Counted from the stretch's first letter, positions 37,767 through 48,256 are shown. The stretch: DNA of 64,000 nt from Limisphaerales bacterium (GCA_004213515.1 SHAK01000002.1:1-64000); one strand, 5' to 3'. Numbers and translations are program-made. Notes: generated by a model from the letters alone, not told the origin.

Positions 37767-39475
37767 TCACCAAAAATAGATTTATGAAAAAATAGTAGAA
37801 AAATCCAAATACCCCAAGCTGCTATACAAAACATAGAATATAGAGCACAACGAAATCCAAGGTCACGCCGAATGGCAAACCCATAAATTGCCGGAGCCCA
37901 TGGAGAAAAGAAAATATTCAAACATCCCCAAAGAGTACTCCCACGAAAACCGACCACAATTCCCCATATCCAGCCGATCGACTGAAGAAACATCAAAACT
38001 AACGCACTAATAATCCACGGATAGTAGGGAACTAGATCAGGGAACCCACCAAATCCCACAGATTGGCCGAGGGATGAGCCATCCAACTGTGCACGGATCG
38101 ATTCATGTCGAACCTTTACGAAATACTTTAGAGGATGCTGTTCAAACATAGATGGATTATCTGCCAAAACCTGATCAAATTTTGACTCAGCATCACTACC
38201 ATTGAGATTAACCATGGGCCGGACAAATGACCCAACCAATTCAATCTTCTTTAACATCACTGACTCATCAAAAATCGTGTTCGTATATTCTTTAATATAA
38301 GCGTGATACTTTTCCTTATTTCCTGACACTTGAAGCACTCGATCTATGATGGGCCGTTTATCTTGAACAGGGCGATCAATACTAAGCCTACGACGAGCAT
38401 TTGGATCTCCCATCATGGTGAAAGCTCCAAATGAAATATCCATATCCCATGGCAAAAACTGAAACTTTCTCGATTCCGGTTCAAGATATATGTAATGGTT
38501 TTGGGAGCCACTAAGAAAGCTATCCAAGTTGGATAATATTACATTACAGGCCAAAAACCTTAAATACTGATCAACATCAAGATATTCTTCATATCGTTTT
38601 TTGAACTCGTCAAAATCGGCTTCATGAATAAGCCAAGCGAACTCCATCACACGTTTTTTTTGTTCTTCGGTTGGATCTGTTTTGGGGACAAATCCAATTT
38701 GATACTCGGCCCATTCCTCACCTAAATAACGAAACAACCCAAAAGTGCTCGGCTTCATTAGAAGGCCCTTAGACGAACCGTAGTTACGCCTCAAAAATCG
38801 TTTGTCTTTTTGCTCAACCAAAGTGAAAAGGCCAATGGGTTCTCGTTTAATCTCGCGCTTGGTCTCATCGGATATCGTTAAATACACCCTTGCATAACCA
38901 ATACGCGATGCAGGTATTTTCGCATCACGAAATAAATCATAAGACAACGCCTCGCGCATGAGCGACGGATCAAATAGATTGCTATTTAAATTAATCTTTG
39001 TCATGCCGCGAAACTCCTGCCCTTCTACATACTCATTAAAATCAATCTTAAACGAATATCGATCAGACATAAGACCTCCAATGTATGTCCCGTTACCTTT
39101 ATGCCTAATACCCACATTCTGGACTGTCTCGCCATCAATCTCAATATCGGCCTTAACATACTTATGATCAACCCCAAGATAACCAGCCAAACCAGGACGA
39201 GTAGATTTCTGGCTTCGAAAATGACCTCCCTTGCCAACATCCTCTATCACACCGGCAAATGCTTCACCAAAAGGATCACTCAATTTCGCTACATTGTCTG
39301 GCGGCTTTAATTTATCGAACTCTTTCTCTTTGATGGTAATATGGACATCCACAACATTGTCCAAACCAAAAAGAGAAGCTGAAGGGTCTTCTTGTCCAAA
39401 TGCCTGACCAATGCAAGAGGCTAAAATCAAGGCATAAGTAAAATTATTGTTTAAAAACAAGAATCTCATGGACAA
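37763..39475 (-). CDS. CotH-type protein kinase-fold protein with C-terminal transmembrane segments
   Basis: VVDVHITIKEKEFDKL, GIRHKGNGTYIGGLMSDRYSFKIDFNEYVEGQEFRGMTKINLNSNLFDPSLMREALSYDLFRD, NHYIYLEPESRKFQFLPWDMDISFG; hydrophobic C-terminus. Confidence 0.88.
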   Translation of the reverse strand: MSMRFLFLNNNFTYALILASCIGQAFGQEDPSASLFGLDNVVDVHITIKEKEFDKLKPPDNVAKLSDPFGEAFAGVIEDVGKGGHFRSQKSTRPGLAGYLGVDHKYVKADIEIDGETVQNVGIRHKGNGTYIGGLMSDRYSFKIDFNEYVEGQEFRGMTKINLNSNLFDPSLMREALSYDLFRDAKIPASRIGYARVYLTISDETKREIKREPIGLFTLVEQKDKRFLRRNYGSSKGLLMKPSTFGLFRYLGEEWAEYQIGFVPKTDPTEEQKKRVMEFAWLIHEADFDEFKKRYEEYLDVDQYLRFLACNVILSNLDSFLSGSQNHYIYLEPESRKFQFLPWDMDISFGAFTMMGDPNARRRLSIDRPVQDKRPIIDRVLQVSGNKEKYHAYIKEYTNTIFDESVMLKKIELVGSFVRPMVNLNGSDAESKFDQVLADNPSMFEQHPLKYFVKVRHESIRAQLDGSSLGQSVGFGGFPDLVPYYPWIISALVLMFLQSIGWIWGIVVGFRGSTLWGCLNIFFSPWAPAIYGFAIRRDLGFRCALYSMFCIAAWGIWIFLLFFHKSIFGE

Positions 39476-39600
39476 GTGAGCGTTTCAGTTCAAAGCCTCT
39501 CGGTCAACACTTCGAATCTCTCAAAGCATTCGAAACGCCATCAAAAAACTTGATAAACCAAAAGGGCTGCGCAGACTCTTTCCCGTCATTCTTTGCGTTT

Positions 39601-41193
39601 ATGTTATTCCAAAAAAACAACTTTCTAAAAGCTGCATCTCACGAAAACGGTATAAGCAGGCGACTATTTCTCGGCTATGCTGCCGCCCTCTATAGCATTC
39701 CAACTATTGGCCAAACTGCCAACATCAAGCACCGAATGAAATTCGCAAGCAACCCATTTTCACTTGGTGTTGCATCTGGTGATTCTAATAGCACTAGCAC
39801 TGTACTGTGGACAAGGCTTGCCCCGGAACCTTTGGATCCAAATGGCGGCATGCCAAATCTTGCTGTACCAGTAAAATGGCGAGTATCTACGGACGGCAAT
39901 ATGAAAAATATAGTCGCCTCCGGCCAACAACTTGCAACACCCCAGCTAGGCCATTCAGTGCATGTAACCGTAGGACAATTAAAACCCGACAATTGGTACT
40001 GGTACCAATTCAGTGTAAACGGCGAAGAGAGTGTTGTGGGCAGAACACGCACAATGCCCAAGAAATTCGCATCTCCCGAACAAATGTCGTTTGCATTCGC
40101 ATCATGCCAGAGTCTTGAACAGGGGTACTTCACTGCCTATGACAGCATGGCGCAAGATGAACTAGATTTGGTCTTTCACTTAGGTGACTATATTTACGAA
40201 TACACCGCCGGCAATCAGGGAACAATTAGGAAACATCACGGCAAAGAAATTGAGTCGCTATCTGACTATCGAGTGCGGCATGCACAATACAAAATGGATC
40301 CACTATTGCAGAAGATGCATGCTCGTTGCCCGTGGTTTGTTACATGGGACGATCACGAATTGGATAACAACTGTGCAGACGACATATCCGAACAAAAAAA
40401 TGTGAAGCCAGTTGACTTTCTAATTCGACGCGCAGCCGCCTATCAGGCGTATTATGAAAATATGCCATTGCGCCGTACCTCCATCCCTTCAGGGCCATCG
40501 ATGCAACTTTATCGAAAGGGATCCTTCGGCCAGCTGGCAGAATTCACCGTTCTCGACGGCCGCCAATATCGCAGCAATCAACCTAATAACGATGTTCGAT
40601 CACCTATAAACGAAGCTGCTTTAAATCCTGGCAGCACTATGCTTGGTACAGAGCAAAGGAACTGGTTAAAGCAGTCGCTAATTCAATCTCGTGGCACGTG
40701 GAACATTATCGCTCAGCAGGTAATGATGGGTATGGTGGGCACTTCCAATAATAAAAACTCGATGAACTACTCAATGGACCAGTGGCCCGGCTACACTCAT
40801 GAAAGAATGGATTTGCTTCGATTCATGGAAGACCGAAAAATCTCAAATCCAGTTGTACTGACCGGAGATATCCATAGTAATTGGGCCAACGAACTTCGCA
40901 CAGATGACCGAAAAATGGACACACCTACAGTGGCAGCAGAGTTTGTTGGCACATCAATTGCCAGCGGTGGCGATGGACAGGATCGCATCAAAAACCAAGA
41001 CAAACTGATTTCTGATAATCCATTCATTAAATTCCATAATCGCCAACGTGGTTATGTCAAATGCACTCTCACCCAAAAAACATGGACAACCGACTATATG
41101 GTAGCAGATAAAGTCACAACGCCGGATGGCAAGATAACTAAACGCACCTCACTTGTTCTCGAGAATGGAAGCTCAACAATTCAACAAGCATAG
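39601..41193 (+). CDS. phoD: PhoD-like alkaline phosphatase with Tat-type signal
   Basis: SRRLFLGYAAALYS Tat motif; FSLGVASGDSNSTSTVLWTRLAPEP, FAFASCQSLEQGYFTAYDSMAQDELDLVFHLGDYIYEY, FVTWDDHELDNN, VVLTGDIHSNW. ATG at 39601 preferred over the track's upstream start. Confidence 0.93.
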   Translation: MLFQKNNFLKAASHENGISRRLFLGYAAALYSIPTIGQTANIKHRMKFASNPFSLGVASGDSNSTSTVLWTRLAPEPLDPNGGMPNLAVPVKWRVSTDGNMKNIVASGQQLATPQLGHSVHVTVGQLKPDNWYWYQFSVNGEESVVGRTRTMPKKFASPEQMSFAFASCQSLEQGYFTAYDSMAQDELDLVFHLGDYIYEYTAGNQGTIRKHHGKEIESLSDYRVRHAQYKMDPLLQKMHARCPWFVTWDDHELDNNCADDISEQKNVKPVDFLIRRAAAYQAYYENMPLRRTSIPSGPSMQLYRKGSFGQLAEFTVLDGRQYRSNQPNNDVRSPINEAALNPGSTMLGTEQRNWLKQSLIQSRGTWNIIAQQVMMGMVGTSNNKNSMNYSMDQWPGYTHERMDLLRFMEDRKISNPVVLTGDIHSNWANELRTDDRKMDTPTVAAEFVGTSIASGGDGQDRIKNQDKLISDNPFIKFHNRQRGYVKCTLTQKTWTTDYMVADKVTTPDGKITKRTSLVLENGSSTIQQA

Positions 41194-41226
41194 TTTTTGT
41201 TTATCGTCTAAATCACAATAAGACTC

Positions 41227-42630
41227 ATGAATTTAATTTTCAGAATGACAATATTCATGTCGTTAATGAAAACAAGTTTGGCATTAATTTTTTCAGCTCT
41301 TCTGCTTCACCCTGTTTCTTCCATTGCTGCAAAACTGACCTCGCCAAATTTTGTGATCATCTTAAGCGATGACCAAAGCTGGGTAGGCTCTTCAATTAAA
41401 ATGAAGCCCGAAGATTCCCAAACAAAAAGCGACTACTTTAAAACACCATACCTCGAACGACTGGCAAAACGTGGAATGCTCTTTACACAAGGTTATGCTC
41501 CAGCACCATTTTGCTGTCCAACCCGCCGCAGCCTGCTCATTGGCCAAACTCCAGCTCGCCACATTTATCAGAAAGATCAACAAAAATGGACAAGTAATTA
41601 TAGAAAACAGTTAAGTCTCCCAAAGATGCTTAAACGAGCAAATGACAACTACCAAACAGCACACTTCGGTAAGTGGGATATGCGGTTTGACAATGTCTCT
41701 CCTAAGGAAATGGGCTACGATATAAGCGACGGCATAACTGGTAACAACACTGGGGGAGGAAAAGGTTCGGGCGGCCCATCAGCAAAGAATGATCCAAAAC
41801 TAATTCATTCTATTACAGATCGAGCTAATAATTTCATGAAATTACAGGTGCAGCGTAAAAAACCGTTTTTCATTCAACTTTCTCATTATGCTGTGCATCT
41901 TGATATTTTTTACTCAAAAGATTCTCTTCAAAAGACGAGAGGCATCGTAAAAGGAAAAAAACACACTCTACCAGAATTCGCTGCCATGACTGCCGACTTA
42001 GATAACGGTGTGGGCTCCCTCATCAAGCAAATTGATAAGCTAGGCATAGCTGAAAAAACTTACATTTTTTTTCTGTCAGATAATGGAGGTCGCCTGACCA
42101 TGCCAGGACAAAAAAATAAAAAAATTTCAAGAAATCATCCACTTCGTGATGGAAAGGGATCAATGTATGAGGGAGGTTTACGCGTCCCCTTCATAGCAGT
42201 TGGTCCAAATATTAAACCGGGCAGTATTTGCCGCAAACCAGTAACCGGTTTAGACCTTTTTCCTACCATGGCAGATCTGGCTAGTTATTCTCTTGAGCTA
42301 CCCAATAACCTCGACGGAGGCAGCCTAAAAAACTTACTTCAAAACCAAGGTCGAGGAAACATTCAAAGAATAAATCCTTTTCTAATCTTCCATCAAGCTG
42401 TAGCTCGAAAGGCTCAAACTAGTCTTCGACTTGGAGACTTTAAGCTGATAAAAACTTGGGATGGAGGTCGGTTAGAATTGTTTAACATGTCCAAAAGCTT
42501 GAGTGAAAAAAATAATATAGCAAAAAAGTTACCATCCAAGACCGATGAACTTCATCAAATGATGATCCAATTCCTTGGTGAAGTCGGTGCCGAAACAAGT
42601 AAGACAACCTTCAAGAAAAAGAACCAATGA
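41227..42630 (+). CDS. Sulfatase (formylglycine-dependent, family S1)
   Basis: NFVIILSDDQSW, APAPFCCPTRRSLLIGQTPARH (CxPxR motif), HFGKWDMRF, FFLSDNGGR. Confidence 0.93.
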   Translation: MNLIFRMTIFMSLMKTSLALIFSALLLHPVSSIAAKLTSPNFVIILSDDQSWVGSSIKMKPEDSQTKSDYFKTPYLERLAKRGMLFTQGYAPAPFCCPTRRSLLIGQTPARHIYQKDQQKWTSNYRKQLSLPKMLKRANDNYQTAHFGKWDMRFDNVSPKEMGYDISDGITGNNTGGGKGSGGPSAKNDPKLIHSITDRANNFMKLQVQRKKPFFIQLSHYAVHLDIFYSKDSLQKTRGIVKGKKHTLPEFAAMTADLDNGVGSLIKQIDKLGIAEKTYIFFLSDNGGRLTMPGQKNKKISRNHPLRDGKGSMYEGGLRVPFIAVGPNIKPGSICRKPVTGLDLFPTMADLASYSLELPNNLDGGSLKNLLQNQGRGNIQRINPFLIFHQAVARKAQTSLRLGDFKLIKTWDGGRLELFNMSKSLSEKNNIAKKLPSKTDELHQMMIQFLGEVGAETSKTTFKKKNQ

Positions 42631-43373
42631 TACCAAAAGTTTATCTCAGCCTGCTCACCTTCCTTCTCTTTCTTACCGGGTGCGGAGAAGCGCATAATCA
42701 ACCTTCACCCAAAGGTGGCAATGAAACCCAAGATATGCTCGATGCAGCTGAGGCTGGCGACCTTGATGCGATCAAAAAACTAATCGATAACGGAGTTTCT
42801 GTTAATGGGCTAGGTGATGACCAGAGCACTGCTCTACATTTTGCAGCGCAAGAAGGCCACGTAGATGTAGCTAAGCTACTGATTGAAAAAGGTGCCGATA
42901 TAAATGCAAAAGATGATATCGACCAAACCCCAGTCGACCGAGCTCGATTCTGGAAACAAGAAAAGATTATTGCCTTATTGGAAAGCAGTTCTATCCATGA
43001 AGCTGCTAAAGAAGGCAACCTGAATACCGTAATTCAACAACTCAACACCGGAGTGGATGTAAATCATCCTAATGAAAGTGGTGACACCCCTCTCACTTAT
43101 GCGGCGTTCATGGGACACTTAGAAATAGTCGATTTACTTATAGATAAGGGCGCCAAAGTTAGTGCCAAAGGTTTAGGTGGATGGACTCCACTCCATCTAG
43201 CTACTCAACGGGGTCATAAAAAAATTTCCCAACTACTGATTGAAAAAGGTGCAGAAATAAATGCCACGACCGATGAAGGGTTTGGAGGTACTCCGCTTGA
43301 TGTTGCCAAAGGCGACTTGGTAGATTTAATAAAGCAAAATGGCGGCAAAACTTTTGCCGAAATAAATAAATGA
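42627..43373 (+). CDS. Ankyrin-repeat lipoprotein
   Basis: Lipobox-like LTGCG; ankyrin repeats (STALHFAAQEGHVDVAKLLIEKGADINAKD, DTPLTYAAFMGHLEIVDLLIDKGAKVSAKG, WTPLHLATQRGHKKISQLLIEKGAEINA); ATGA overlap with the sulfatase. Confidence 0.93.
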   Translation: MIPKVYLSLLTFLLFLTGCGEAHNQPSPKGGNETQDMLDAAEAGDLDAIKKLIDNGVSVNGLGDDQSTALHFAAQEGHVDVAKLLIEKGADINAKDDIDQTPVDRARFWKQEKIIALLESSSIHEAAKEGNLNTVIQQLNTGVDVNHPNESGDTPLTYAAFMGHLEIVDLLIDKGAKVSAKGLGGWTPLHLATQRGHKKISQLLIEKGAEINATTDEGFGGTPLDVAKGDLVDLIKQNGGKTFAEINK

Positions 43374-43489
43374 ATTATTTTTCAGGCTATTAATGCTTGA
43401 ATCCCTTTGCCCATTAAGGGCAGCTTCTTTTCCTAACAATTCCATTTAACAAATCTTCCCCTGGCAGAATCAACTGCTAAGGTCGATTA

Positions 43490-44266
43490 TTGTATTATCT
43501 CTTGATGAAAAACTTTAGACAGCAACTAAAGAGCGGTAAACCACTAATTGGTACTATGGTAACGCTCCCTACCGCTGCAACTGCAGAAATCCTAGCAGAC
43601 ATCGGTTTTGACTGGCTCTTTCTTGATGCAGAGCACAGCTCTTTAAGTTATAATGATATACAAGGCATTCTTCAGGCTGTTGGGGACAAAGTCTCGTGCG
43701 TAGTACGTCTTTCTTCCGCTGAAGAAGTGCCAATAAAGAAAGTCCTCGATCTTGGGGCAGTTGGTATTATTGCTCCTCAGGTTAATACAGTAGAACAAGC
43801 CAAAGATGTGGTTCGCTTTTCACGCTACTCACCGGATGGAACTCGTGGTGTAGGTCTAGGGAGAGCTCACGGCTACGGCATGCAATTTGAAGATTACATG
43901 AAAAAAGCCAATGATAATGTTGCAGTAATTGTTCAGGCGGAGCATATACAGGCTGTCGAATGCATTGAGTCTATAGTCAAAGTCAAAGGTATCGATGGTA
44001 TTATGCTTGGACCATATGACCTTTCAGCAAGCCTTGGTAAAATGGGTAAGATTAGGGATGAAGAAGTCACTAATGCTATGGATCGCGTCTTCAAGGCATG
44101 CAAATCATCCAAACTTTCCATTGGTTACTTTGGGGTAAGCACCACGGCAGTCGAACCTTACATTAAAAAAGGATACAATTTAATTTTGGCAGGTGTTGAC
44201 ACACTACACTTAGGAAACGCCGCTAAGGATTTATTCAATGAACTCAAAGCAATATCAAAGGATTGA
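43490..44266 (+). CDS. HpcH/HpaI family aldolase
   Basis: GTMVTLPTAATAEILADIGFDWLFLDAEHSSLSYNDIQ, VIAPQVNTVEQAKDVVRFSRYSPDGTRGVG, GIDGIMLGPYDLSASLG. Confidence 0.94.
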   Translation: MYYLLMKNFRQQLKSGKPLIGTMVTLPTAATAEILADIGFDWLFLDAEHSSLSYNDIQGILQAVGDKVSCVVRLSSAEEVPIKKVLDLGAVGIIAPQVNTVEQAKDVVRFSRYSPDGTRGVGLGRAHGYGMQFEDYMKKANDNVAVIVQAEHIQAVECIESIVKVKGIDGIMLGPYDLSASLGKMGKIRDEEVTNAMDRVFKACKSSKLSIGYFGVSTTAVEPYIKKGYNLILAGVDTLHLGNAAKDLFNELKAISKD

Positions 44267-44269
44267 TCT

Positions 44270-45517
44270 ATGAGCGGATACCTTTTTAAAAATGTAATTA
44301 TACTAAATTGTACAGGAGAAAATCCATTCCCAGGAGATGTATTAATTGAAGGCAATAAGATTATCAAAATCGCTCGTAACGGCGGGTCCCTTAAACAGAA
44401 AAATATCCAGATAATCGATGGAGAAAACCGGATGACTCTAATGCCCGGACTAATTGAATCGCATGCACATTTGAGCATTAATAATACCGACGATCTGACA
44501 GCATTGGGTCGCATTCCACCTGAAGAGCACACTTTGTTAACTATGCAAAACGCTCGACTCTACCTTGACCATGGCATTACCAGTTGTATTAGCGCAGCAT
44601 CAGCTAAACCACGTTTGGACATAGTAATTCGTAACGCCATTGAAAATGGCGAAATCCCAGGGCCTCGCCTCCTTGCTGCCACTCCTTGGCTTACAGTCAC
44701 TGGCGGATTAGGCGACATGAGAACACTTCATATGCCTAAAGTTGATTCGATGGCAATTATGGCAGACGGCCCAGAAGAATACCGCCGCCTCACAAGAGAA
44801 TTGATTCGTGAGGGCGTAGATATAATCAAACTAGTAATCTCAGGGGACTCTTTTGTACCGCATGCAGGTTCTGAAACAACGATAATGAGTGAGGAGGAAG
44901 TGGAAGCAGCGGCAAAAGTGACACATGCACATGGTAAAAGGTTAAGCGCTCACGCTCGTAGTGCTAAGTCGGTCAAGCTCTGCGTTCGCCACGGCATAAA
45001 AGTAATTTATCACGCCAACTATGCAGACGAGGAGGCTTTCGACTTATTAGAAGCTAACAAAGACTGGTTATTTGTAAGCCCTAATATCGGATTTACTGCA
45101 ATTGCAGCATATGAGGGTTCAGATTGGTTTACAGAGGAACAAGTTCAAAGTATGGGATTTCGCGAAGAACTCGATAGTGCGATTAAAGGAATTCAAGAAT
45201 TGATGAAACGTGGTGTGAGGATTTTAGGAGGTGGAGATTATGGATTTATGATTACTCCACATGGTCAAAACGCTCGAGATTTGGACCACTTCGTTCGTCA
45301 CTGCGGAATGACAAACATGGAGGCAATTCTCACAATGACAAAAAACGGAGGAGAAGCAATGGATATGCCGAACGAAATAGGGCAAGTGAAGGAAGGGTTT
45401 CTTGCTGATCTTTTATTGGTTAATGGCGACCCCCTTTCAAATTCCAAGTTACTGCTTAACAAAAATAACCTTCATACCATTATGAAGGGTGGCGTTATCC
45501 ATAAGCTTTCCTCATAA
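44270..45517 (+). CDS. Amidohydrolase family protein (imidazolonepropionase-like)
   Basis: MPGLIESHAHLSINN, KRLSAHARSAKSVKLCVRHGIKVIYHANYADEE, LGGGDYGF, GQVKEGFLADLLLVNGDPL. Confidence 0.92.
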   Translation: MSGYLFKNVIILNCTGENPFPGDVLIEGNKIIKIARNGGSLKQKNIQIIDGENRMTLMPGLIESHAHLSINNTDDLTALGRIPPEEHTLLTMQNARLYLDHGITSCISAASAKPRLDIVIRNAIENGEIPGPRLLAATPWLTVTGGLGDMRTLHMPKVDSMAIMADGPEEYRRLTRELIREGVDIIKLVISGDSFVPHAGSETTIMSEEEVEAAAKVTHAHGKRLSAHARSAKSVKLCVRHGIKVIYHANYADEEAFDLLEANKDWLFVSPNIGFTAIAAYEGSDWFTEEQVQSMGFREELDSAIKGIQELMKRGVRILGGGDYGFMITPHGQNARDLDHFVRHCGMTNMEAILTMTKNGGEAMDMPNEIGQVKEGFLADLLLVNGDPLSNSKLLLNKNNLHTIMKGGVIHKLSS

Positions 45518-45613
45518 ATAAAACTTATTAAACTAAAAGACAATAAGCCAATAATTATATTAAAGTCTTGAACGGAGCTACCCCTTACCTCCAATTTAAG
45601 CACTGACAATTTC

Positions 45614-46270
45614 ATGAAATCATTAAAAATATTTTTAGGACCAAAAACATTCTGGTTTAGCTTATTACTTACAATCGCAACTGGATTAGGCTGTGTTAAT
45701 GGAAGACAAAAAATCTCACCGAAATTATTTAATGGCACAGATCTAACCGGCTGGGAAATTACCGATTTTGCTGGCAGCGGAGAAATCAAAGTCAAAGATG
45801 GCGAGCTTCAAATAGCTATGGGTGAATTAATATCTGGAATAAATCTAGCTCACGACAATATTCCTCGAACTAATTATGAATTGGAAGCTGAGGCATTGAA
45901 AGTTGATGGAGATGATTTTTTCTGTGCGATAACGTTCCCATTAGGTGAAACTTACGCAACGTTTATACCAGGAGGCTGGGGAGGAAGTTTAGTTGGTATA
46001 TCTAGCATTGACGGAATGGATGCAGCAGAAAATGAAACAGCTTCATTCAAAAAATTTGAGAAAAACCAATGGTACCGATTTAAGATACGCGTCACCGATA
46101 AAAAACTTCAGTGCTTCATTGATGAAGAAATGGTCGTAGATCTACCTTTAGAAGATCGAAATATCGCACTTCGGCCAGGCCCTATCGAGCTTTCAGTACC
46201 AATTGGATTTTCTTCGTTTCAGTGCATCTCAAAAATTCGTAAAATAAATCTTCGTTCAATTAAACCGTAA
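45614..46270 (+). CDS. DUF1080-like (3-keto-disaccharide hydrolase-like) secreted protein
   Basis: PKLFNGTDLTGWEITDFAGSGEIKVKDGELQIAMGE, NYELEAEALKVDGDDFFCAITFP, WYRFKIRVTDKKLQCFIDEEMVVDL. Confidence 0.78.
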   Translation: MKSLKIFLGPKTFWFSLLLTIATGLGCVNGRQKISPKLFNGTDLTGWEITDFAGSGEIKVKDGELQIAMGELISGINLAHDNIPRTNYELEAEALKVDGDDFFCAITFPLGETYATFIPGGWGGSLVGISSIDGMDAAENETASFKKFEKNQWYRFKIRVTDKKLQCFIDEEMVVDLPLEDRNIALRPGPIELSVPIGFSSFQCISKIRKINLRSIKP

Positions 46271-46281
46271 AATTACTGCTT

Positions 46282-46968
46282 TTGGTCAAAACAATTGTCA
46301 TTACTGGAGTTACCCGCGGAATCGGGCGTGGTTTAGTCGAGGAGTTTGACCTTCTTGGGCACAAGATTATTGGGTGCGGTCGAACTGGAGAACTAATCGA
46401 AAAATTACAAAAAAAACTTGGAGCGAAACATCAATTTTCATGTCTAGATGTCACCAACGATAAACTCGTCGCCGACTGGGCAAACAGAAGTCTAGCAAAG
46501 CATGGATCTCCAGATCTGCTAATTAATAATGCTGCGATTATCAACTCTAATAGTTCACTTGTAAACGTCTCAGCCGCTGATTTCGATACTGTCATTGATA
46601 TTAACATTAAGGGAGTCGCTAACGTTATTAGGCATTTCGCTCCAGAGATGATTAAGTGCAACCATGGTATAATAGTAAACCTTAGCTCAGGATGGGGGCG
46701 GAGCACTTCACCCGAAGTGGCACCCTATTGCGCCACAAAATGGGCTATAGAGGGGCTGAGTAAAGCAATGGCAGAAGAACTTCCTGGCGGCATGGCATGT
46801 GTCCCATTAAGCCCTGGCGTAGTGAACACCGAAATGCTACAAAGCTGCTTTAGCAATGGAGCTAATACAGCTATAAAACCAAAAGAATTTGCAAAAATTG
46901 CCGCTCCTTTTCTACTTGGCTTGAGACCAAAAGATAACGGCCAGTCACTCTCTGTACCTAACGTTTAG
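46282..46968 (+). CDS. Short-chain dehydrogenase/reductase
   Basis: VITGVTRGIGRGLVEEF, LINNAAIINSN, GIIVNLSSGWGRSTSPEVAPYCATKWAIEGLSKAMAEEL; TTG start. Confidence 0.92.
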   Translation: MVKTIVITGVTRGIGRGLVEEFDLLGHKIIGCGRTGELIEKLQKKLGAKHQFSCLDVTNDKLVADWANRSLAKHGSPDLLINNAAIINSNSSLVNVSAADFDTVIDINIKGVANVIRHFAPEMIKCNHGIIVNLSSGWGRSTSPEVAPYCATKWAIEGLSKAMAEELPGGMACVPLSPGVVNTEMLQSCFSNGANTAIKPKEFAKIAAPFLLGLRPKDNGQSLSVPNV

Positions 46969-46978
46969 AAACTTAATA

Positions 46979-47296
46979 TTAATTAAAACTTTCAAAGCGA
47001 TCTGTGTCCGCCATGATATCACTCAGCACTGATAAACCAGTAAAGATTGCTGAATCATTTAGAGGAAGCTTGCGCTGTCGGACGCTATAGGCACATCCAA
47101 AAAGATTTAACCCGTTAGACTTTAATTTAATTAGACGAGAATCACTTAATCCTTCAACCGCGTCGTCTATACAATATAGATAAACTTTGTCCCCATTCGC
47201 TAAAGCCTTTTCTGCTTGAGTAAGTGCTTGAGCGAATCCTGGCTTATCTGGAGAAACAGAAACCATCAAACCCAATTTTTTTTGGTCATTAAGCAA
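46979..47296 (-). CDS. DsrE/F-like sulfur-relay family protein
   Basis: FAQALTQAEKALANGDKVYLYCIDDAVEGLSDSRLIKLKSNGLNLFGCAYSVRQR. Confidence 0.55.
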   Translation of the reverse strand: MLNDQKKLGLMVSVSPDKPGFAQALTQAEKALANGDKVYLYCIDDAVEGLSDSRLIKLKSNGLNLFGCAYSVRQRKLPLNDSAIFTGLSVLSDIMADTDRFESFN

Positions 47297-47308
47297 CCTT
47301 GTTAATTC

Positions 47309-48250
47309 CTATTTACTCAAGCTATTAAGATGCTCCTTAACTTTTGGCACGCCTTTTAAATATTTAATAGATTTTAGAAATTGGTGCATTCTGGTGACGG
47401 TTTTCCGGAACATTTGATTGTCATAACGTCCCAGATTAAAAAAACCATGAGGCATATTCTCATAACCTTCTAAATCTACCCGTAAACCCATTTTAGCAGC
47501 CTTTTCTGAATATGCTTTAGCATTAGAGTAGGGAACTGTTGTATCCGCCGTCCCGTGAAGAATAAGTGTAGGTGGTAGACCCTTTCGAATATTGTGAAAA
47601 GGTGAAATCGTTTTTGGATCTTCCACACCAAGTCTCGTCTTAAGTTTATCTGCCTGGGCTCCCCCAAATGTCTTTAAACCCTTCGCCATAGCCGTGATAA
47701 GCACAGGATTATAAAGAATCATAGCATTCGGGACAGAACTGACCTTAATATCCTCACCGGGTTCTTCATACTTAGATAATGTTCCAGTGCTAGCTGCCAC
47801 ATGCCCTCCAGCTGAACCCCCTCCAGAAACAATCCTGTCCGGGTCAATTCCTAGTCGATTAGCGTTTTTTCGAATCCATCGAATAGCTGATTTACCATCA
47901 CGAACACAATGAAAAGGCTTAGTTCCTTGCCTGCTAAAAACTCTATAATCCGCTGTCATTGCTACCATACCCATTGAAGCGAGATATCTACAATGCTCCT
48001 GGAATTGTTTCGGCGTACCACCCCGCCAACCGCCACCAAAGAAAAACACTATTGCAGGCCGATTTGAATTGGCCTTGTGCGACTTAGGTTCATAAATATA
48101 AACCTTTAGCTTAGTGCTACCAATAGTTTTATACACTTCAGATCGAGAGCCAGGCAGATCGAAAGCACTTTCGTAAGAACTTTTTTTCTCCTGTCCAAAT
48201 AACGACAGTGAAAACAATATAGCTGCAGTTAATAAAATATTTTTTTTCAT
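47309..48250 (-). CDS. Secreted alpha/beta hydrolase (esterase)
   Basis: PAIVFFFGGGWRGGTPKQF, RIVSGGGSAGGHVAAST, LILHGTADTTVPY, MPHGFFNLG. Confidence 0.9.
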   Translation of the reverse strand: MKKNILLTAAILFSLSLFGQEKKSSYESAFDLPGSRSEVYKTIGSTKLKVYIYEPKSHKANSNRPAIVFFFGGGWRGGTPKQFQEHCRYLASMGMVAMTADYRVFSRQGTKPFHCVRDGKSAIRWIRKNANRLGIDPDRIVSGGGSAGGHVAASTGTLSKYEEPGEDIKVSSVPNAMILYNPVLITAMAKGLKTFGGAQADKLKTRLGVEDPKTISPFHNIRKGLPPTLILHGTADTTVPYSNAKAYSEKAAKMGLRVDLEGYENMPHGFFNLGRYDNQMFRKTVTRMHQFLKSIKYLKGVPKVKEHLNSLSK

Positions 48251-48256
48251 TAATAA

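Noticed and set aside
43408-43434. TGCCC-ATTAA-GGGCA hairpin downstream of the ankyrin gene as a terminator
   Set aside because: Only a 5-bp stem and an interrupted T-tract; too weak to list as a feature.
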